From Desulfobacteraceae bacterium (GTDB taxonomy: Bacteria; Desulfobacterota; DSM-4660; Desulfatiglandales; Desulfatiglandaceae): a stretch of DNA of 7,922 nucleotides. This document shows positions 4,890 to 7,922 of the stretch, one piece after another. The translations under genes and the position numbers were made by a program. Each line of letters opens with the position of its first letter. Positions within the stretch are counted from its first letter, which is position 1. Under the pieces are notes generated by a model. It saw nothing but the letters and a program-made list of their open reading frames with translations. It was not told the DNA's origin and searched no databases. Location: positions 1 to 7,922 of the forward strand of contig DAOVUP010000051.1 of assembly GCA_030632525.1 (NCBI GenBank). Direction: 5' to 3'.

Positions 4890-5387
4890 CTAAAACCTAC
4901 CCATCTTGTGAAGATAATGATAGGCCACTATCCCTGCTGTGGTAGAGAGATTCAAACTGCGAACTTTACCCCAGATCGGTATGGCATAGCAGGGATAAGA
5001 TTCTCTAATGGAGGAAGGCAGACCTTTGGTCTCCTGGCCAAAGAGAAGATAGTCACCCCGGTCAATTTTTGCCTCGGTGTAGGCCATTGATGCATGGCGG
5101 GTAAGGGCCACCATTTTCCCCCTTCCATCCATATGAGCCAGGAATGCTTCAAAATTAAGATGGTGCCGGACATCGACTTCGTGCCAGTAGTCTAACCCTG
5201 CCCTCTTGAGATGTCTGTCATCGACCTTGAAACCCAGAGGATGAATCAGATGCAATCGTATTTCAGCGGCCCCGCACAGCCGGGCGATGTTTCCGGTATT
5301 GGCGGGTATTTCGGGCTGATAAAGGACCACATTGAGGTGGGGATCCTCGAGCGTTCTGTGCCTGATCTTGGAGATATCACGGGTCAT
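4890..5387 (-). CDS. trmL: tRNA (cytidine/uridine-34-2'-O)-methyltransferase, TrmL type
   Basis: A SPOUT-class methyltransferase. From residue 19 on it follows E. coli TrmL closely: LNVVLYQPEIPANTGNIARLC (about 19-38), HPLGFKVDD and KRAGLDYW (49-68), LLFGQETKGLP (114-124, knot region) and SLNLSTTAGIVAY (144-156), where S-adenosylmethionine binds. The known enzyme methylates the wobble ribose (C34 or cmnm5U34) of the two tRNA-Leu isoacceptors as a dimer in the cytoplasm. The start is uncertain: the ATG at 5387 gives 165 residues with an 18-residue N-terminal addition and no good ribosome site. A TTG at 5405 is also open, and a GTG at 5330 (the V20 codon) would sit at the point where the E. coli protein begins. 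It lies 70 nt after the transpeptidase gene and 29 nt before the DUF6765 gene. Confidence 0.9.
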   Translation of the reverse strand: MTRDISKIRHRTLEDPHLNVVLYQPEIPANTGNIARLCGAAEIRLHLIHPLGFKVDDRHLKRAGLDYWHEVDVRHHLNFEAFLAHMDGRGKMVALTRHASMAYTEAKIDRGDYLLFGQETKGLPSSIRESYPCYAIPIWGKVRSLNLSTTAGIVAYHYLHKMGRF

Positions 5388-5411
5388 AAAACAATCATGA
5401 TTCAATCGTTC

Positions 5412-5442
5412 GCGGGTTCAGAGGTTTTCCCGCCATGCGGGG
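5412..5442 (-). other. Two competing hairpins upstream of the trmL-like gene
   Basis: On the transcript a single GCGGG (5433-5429) can pair either with CCCGC just before it (within 5442-5437, loop ATG) or with CCCGC after it (5416-5412, loop of 12 nt). The two flanking copies are part of a short direct repeat, CTGAACCC(C)GC. No T run follows. It might limit read-through or set expression of the downstream genes, but it may also be incidental. Confidence 0.3.
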
Positions 5443-5457
5443 TTCAGGGTTGCACTG

Positions 5458-7089
5458 CTATTCGAGGAGTAGTTTTTTTCGATCGATTTCATAACCGTTA
5501 CCAACCCGTCGCAATTCCAGGTTAAAGTCCACGCCTTTCCTGGAAAGCTTTTTAACGCCGTTGATAGTGTAAAACTGGAGATATTCAGGTTCGTATGGGG
5601 CCTCATAAAGCTTGATCTCTTTGTACTCCTTTCCCTGCAGGGCTTTCCGTTTAAGAAATTTATAGTCATAAACTTTTTTGAAGGTGACATCGCCAATGGG
5701 GCCATAGTTGATTTCGTCCCCGTAGAGCCAGCTATAAAAATCCTTCCGGTTGTTTTGTGCCCATATCTCCTGGGCCACCCGCGATTTGGTATGGCGATAG
5801 GCAATATAGTACTGGACGCCCATCACCTGATCGTCGCCGTCGCCTTTCAGATCAAACACGTCGTAGAGGTGAGATAGACTCCGGTAGTGCATGATCCCTT
5901 CCATTCCCTTTGAAGTGGAGGGGAGCATTTCCCTGGTTTCTGTCAAATGACCGGCATTGAGACGTGTACAGCCATGGGAAACAGGGCCCCGGCTCGCAAT
6001 TGCGACTCGATTATACGGTTTTCCGTTGCGACTTCCCTCGGTGATCTTTCTCCACTCTTTTGGCAACAACTTGTGTCCGGGTATCCAGCAGCTAATGCCG
6101 GGGTTATGGATAGCGTTGTACGCCCTGCCGCCCCCATACTGGTAAGGGAGCATTGGCATCATCCCATAATAACCCGCTGAAGATATATAGTCTACCGTTC
6201 CCAAAAATCCCTTGCCATGCTTGCGGGGGATCAACGACCATACACCGGTGGTAGTGTACATGGGGATGACGTTTCCGTTATAGGTCGTGGTGACGTCATA
6301 TGTGCCGGCAGGATATATTGAGGTAAACTCATAATAATCCAGGACATCGTCAGTTATAGGATAAATCTTGTCTGTAATGGAGTGGAAAAACTCCTCGGCC
6401 AGGGGTCTGAAGGCAGCCATATTGTCTGATCGGGCCAGATGTTCGAGCTGAGTGAAGACAGCATCCTGTTCTTTACTCAACTGGTGCAGGAAGATACGAT
6501 GGGGAAAAAAGTCGTTAATAAGGTCCAGTTTGGCCTTCAGAGTCTGCGGTTTTGGGGAAGCCTTTAGTAGCTTGGCAAAATCCTCTGACATCTTATTGAA
6601 ATCTTTTTGTATATGAAAAAGACGCCCGGGAGCCAGCTTGTCCATATAGGTCAGGTTCAGCTTTCGCCATTCCTCAGGGGTCATGTCAGCCCTTTTCTTG
6701 ACAAGTTCATGCAGCTTTTCTCTCATCACTTTATCATGATATTTTTCCCAGGACGTGTTGGATGTCAACTTAATGATCTTCCTATCAATGACCTCTTTGT
6801 AGAGATCGTGCCTTGCCACCTGATCGGGTAAGTAGTTGTCAATGGTCTTATCTGGAAGAATCATGCGAATACGGATCTGATTGCCTCGCCCCATATGTAT
6901 CTTTATCCGTTCCTTATCCTGTACTCGCGGGACAAACCCGGTATAAAAGTTGGGGTCATAGTTGTTAAAAAATACCCCGTAGGGCTCACCGTTGGTCCAC
7001 CGATCTCGACTTAGAGCAGAGGAAAATCCGGGGAGCATCCACATCATCAATAAAACGAAACAAATCACTAAACATAGCCTTTTGATCAT
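5458..7089 (-). CDS. Exported L,D-transpeptidase (YkuD-type) domain protein
   Basis: A 543-residue exported protein. Residues 1-25 are a signal peptide (Lys-Arg, a hydrophobic core and a Ser-Ser-Ala cleavage site); there is no lipobox. Residues 60-250 are charged and mostly helical, of unknown function. The YkuD-like catalytic part runs from about 255 to 390: GTYDVTTTYNGNVIPMYTTT strands, YNAIHNP with His328, and SHGCTRLN with His372, Cys374 and Arg376, the hallmark catalytic motif. About 150 further residues follow with no known domain that I can name. Such enzymes form 3-3 peptidoglycan crosslinks or attach proteins or D-amino acids to the wall in the periplasm. The ATG has AGGAG 7 nt upstream. 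Its first 104 nt overlap the end of the nucleotidase gene, which suggests translational coupling. It is much longer than usual YkuD proteins (about 160-320 residues). Confidence 0.88.
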   Translation of the reverse strand: MIKRLCLVICFVLLMMWMLPGFSSALSRDRWTNGEPYGVFFNNYDPNFYTGFVPRVQDKERIKIHMGRGNQIRIRMILPDKTIDNYLPDQVARHDLYKEVIDRKIIKLTSNTSWEKYHDKVMREKLHELVKKRADMTPEEWRKLNLTYMDKLAPGRLFHIQKDFNKMSEDFAKLLKASPKPQTLKAKLDLINDFFPHRIFLHQLSKEQDAVFTQLEHLARSDNMAAFRPLAEEFFHSITDKIYPITDDVLDYYEFTSIYPAGTYDVTTTYNGNVIPMYTTTGVWSLIPRKHGKGFLGTVDYISSAGYYGMMPMLPYQYGGGRAYNAIHNPGISCWIPGHKLLPKEWRKITEGSRNGKPYNRVAIASRGPVSHGCTRLNAGHLTETREMLPSTSKGMEGIMHYRSLSHLYDVFDLKGDGDDQVMGVQYYIAYRHTKSRVAQEIWAQNNRKDFYSWLYGDEINYGPIGDVTFKKVYDYKFLKRKALQGKEYKEIKLYEAPYEPEYLQFYTINGVKKLSRKGVDFNLELRRVGNGYEIDRKKLLLE

Positions 7090-7922
7090 CTGTTATCTCC
7101 TTTGGCGTTTGTTTGATGGTCGCATCTTTTAACCGGTCTATAACGGTTATTCTTCCTTTAACCTCAGGTTTGATATTACCCCCTAGGTGCTTTATGTATT
7201 CTACCAGAATGTTTCTTTGAAAAGTTGAGGAATTGAACCTGTCAACGGCTTTCAGAAAAACCTTATACCCGTCGCCGCCACTTCCTAAATAGGAATTGGT
7301 TACGATTTTGTAAGTCTTATCCGGATCAATCGGATTGCCATCAATGAGGATATTTTCACATGTCCCGGTGCCACGGTTAATAGTAAAGCTAATGCCATTA
7401 GATACCTGCGGAAAGGCGCCATTACCGGGTTGTACTGTGGCCACGTAGTCAAAGAGGACCTGAATGTCATTACCCTTCAAACTCAGGACAACTGCAGTAC
7501 TGTCAAAAGGGAGCATGTCAAAAATCGTCTTTTTTATGATTGGCCCTGCAGGTAGAGTAGCCCTGATAGCGCCCCCGTTTTGAAACGCGAAATCGGGATT
7601 GAATTTTCTCATATACCACAATAGAGAATCAGCAACCAGGTCTCCGAGAGCGGTCTCCCTCTTTCTCTCTTCCTTGTTCCAAAACGTCCTTTCTGCATAA
7701 CCGATTCTCTCTGATAAAAATGCCTCGACCTTATCAACATAGGGCTGCAACAATTTCAGGAGTTCTTTATCCTCTTTTATCTCTTTGCCGATGAAATAAT
7801 AGTCAGTGGTCCCATCCGATTTCTTTACGATTCTTTTAAGGTTAATCGGAATCAATTCCATCTTGAAATCGATCACCTTTCGGTCCCGTATCCAGAGATC
7901 GATGCGTCCTAAAACAAGCCCC
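6986..7922 (-). CDS. 5'-nucleotidase/2',3'-cyclic phosphodiesterase type protein, C-terminal part (5' end beyond window)
   Basis: The frame is open to the window's right edge: the 15 codons before the GTG at 7876 read GLVLGRIDLWIRDRK and continue smoothly, so the gene starts outside. About 311 residues are visible. They cover the end of the linker after the metallophosphoesterase domain and the full 5'-nucleotidase C-terminal domain: ETALGDLVADSLLWY, FAFQNGGAIR with the substrate-binding Gly-Gly-x-Ile-Arg, MLPFDSTAVVLSLKG and SYLGSGGDGYKVF. Relatives (UshA, YfkN, CpdB) are secreted or periplasmic and hydrolyse nucleotides; the substrate here is not predictable. The last 34 codons or so run past the start of the L,D-transpeptidase in another frame, and this tail has no family resemblance. 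Confidence 0.9.
   Translation of the reverse strand, partial: GLVLGRIDLWIRDRKVIDFKMELIPINLKRIVKKSDGTTDYYFIGKEIKEDKELLKLLQPYVDKVEAFLSERIGYAERTFWNKEERKRETALGDLVADSLLWYMRKFNPDFAFQNGGAIRATLPAGPIIKKTIFDMLPFDSTAVVLSLKGNDIQVLFDYVATVQPGNGAFPQVSNGISFTINRGTGTCENILIDGNPIDPDKTYKIVTNSYLGSGGDGYKVFLKAVDRFNSSTFQRNILVEYIKHLGGNIKPEVKGRITVIDRLKDATIKQTPKEITDDQKAMFSDLFRFIDDVDAPRIFLCSKSRSVDQR

Overview
The window looks like chromosome of an anaerobic bacterium, most plausibly a sulfate-reducing or syntrophic member of the Desulfobacterota (old Deltaproteobacteria). This is an inference from gene content: orange-protein/NifX-type cofactor proteins, a NifU/IscU-type scaffold, an FmdB zinc ribbon, a UPF0251 (DUF134) regulator beside a Gly/Arg-rich DUF5320 protein, and near-consensus sigma-54 promoters. 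There is no rRNA, tRNA, CRISPR array, insertion sequence or other clear mobile element.

Left part (1-1906, minus strand): a metal-cofactor operon read leftward as nifX-like gene 2 (1906-1517), nifU-like scaffold (1474-1034), nifX/ORP-like gene 1 (1022-663) and fmdB-like gene (575-330), followed by a doubtful reading frame down to 47. No nitrogenase structural or nifB gene is visible, so this looks like a metal-sulfur cluster assembly or trafficking module rather than a nitrogen-fixation locus.

Control region (1907-2351): two divergent sigma-54 promoters, one facing the cofactor operon (about 2016-2034, minus) and one facing a small receiver-like gene (2293-2309, plus). Midway between the deduced start sites lies a perfect 14-bp palindrome, TTGCAATATTGCAA (2163-2176), at the usual distance for an enhancer-binding activator of both. 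The plus-strand gene (2352-2744) is a stand-alone receiver domain that keeps the phosphoacceptor Asp and the late Lys but has lost the N-terminal acidic pair. A hairpin at 2765-2792 separates it from the convergent DUF5320 gene.

Middle (2854-3650, minus): a two-gene operon, DUF134 regulator (3561-3223) then DUF5320 protein (3207-2854). Its promoter has a perfect TTGACA -35 and two copies of a TGAGC-N4-GCYCA dyad whose centres are 52 bp apart, one over the -10/start region and one just upstream of the -35. This is the layout of a two-operator autoregulated promoter.

Right part (3853-7922, minus): a second, apparently unrelated run: the C-terminal part of a 5'-nucleotidase-type enzyme (cut by the window edge), an exported YkuD-type L,D-transpeptidase overlapping it by 104 nt, a TrmL-type tRNA 2'-O-methyltransferase, and a DUF6765 protein with a conserved His/Asp pattern. 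The nucleotidase and transpeptidase point to periplasmic nucleotide salvage and cell-wall work; TrmL acts on tRNA in the cytoplasm. The promoter of this run is outside the window.

The most interesting content is regulatory: the mirror-symmetric sigma-54 divergon with its central palindrome, and the double operator in front of the DUF134 gene.
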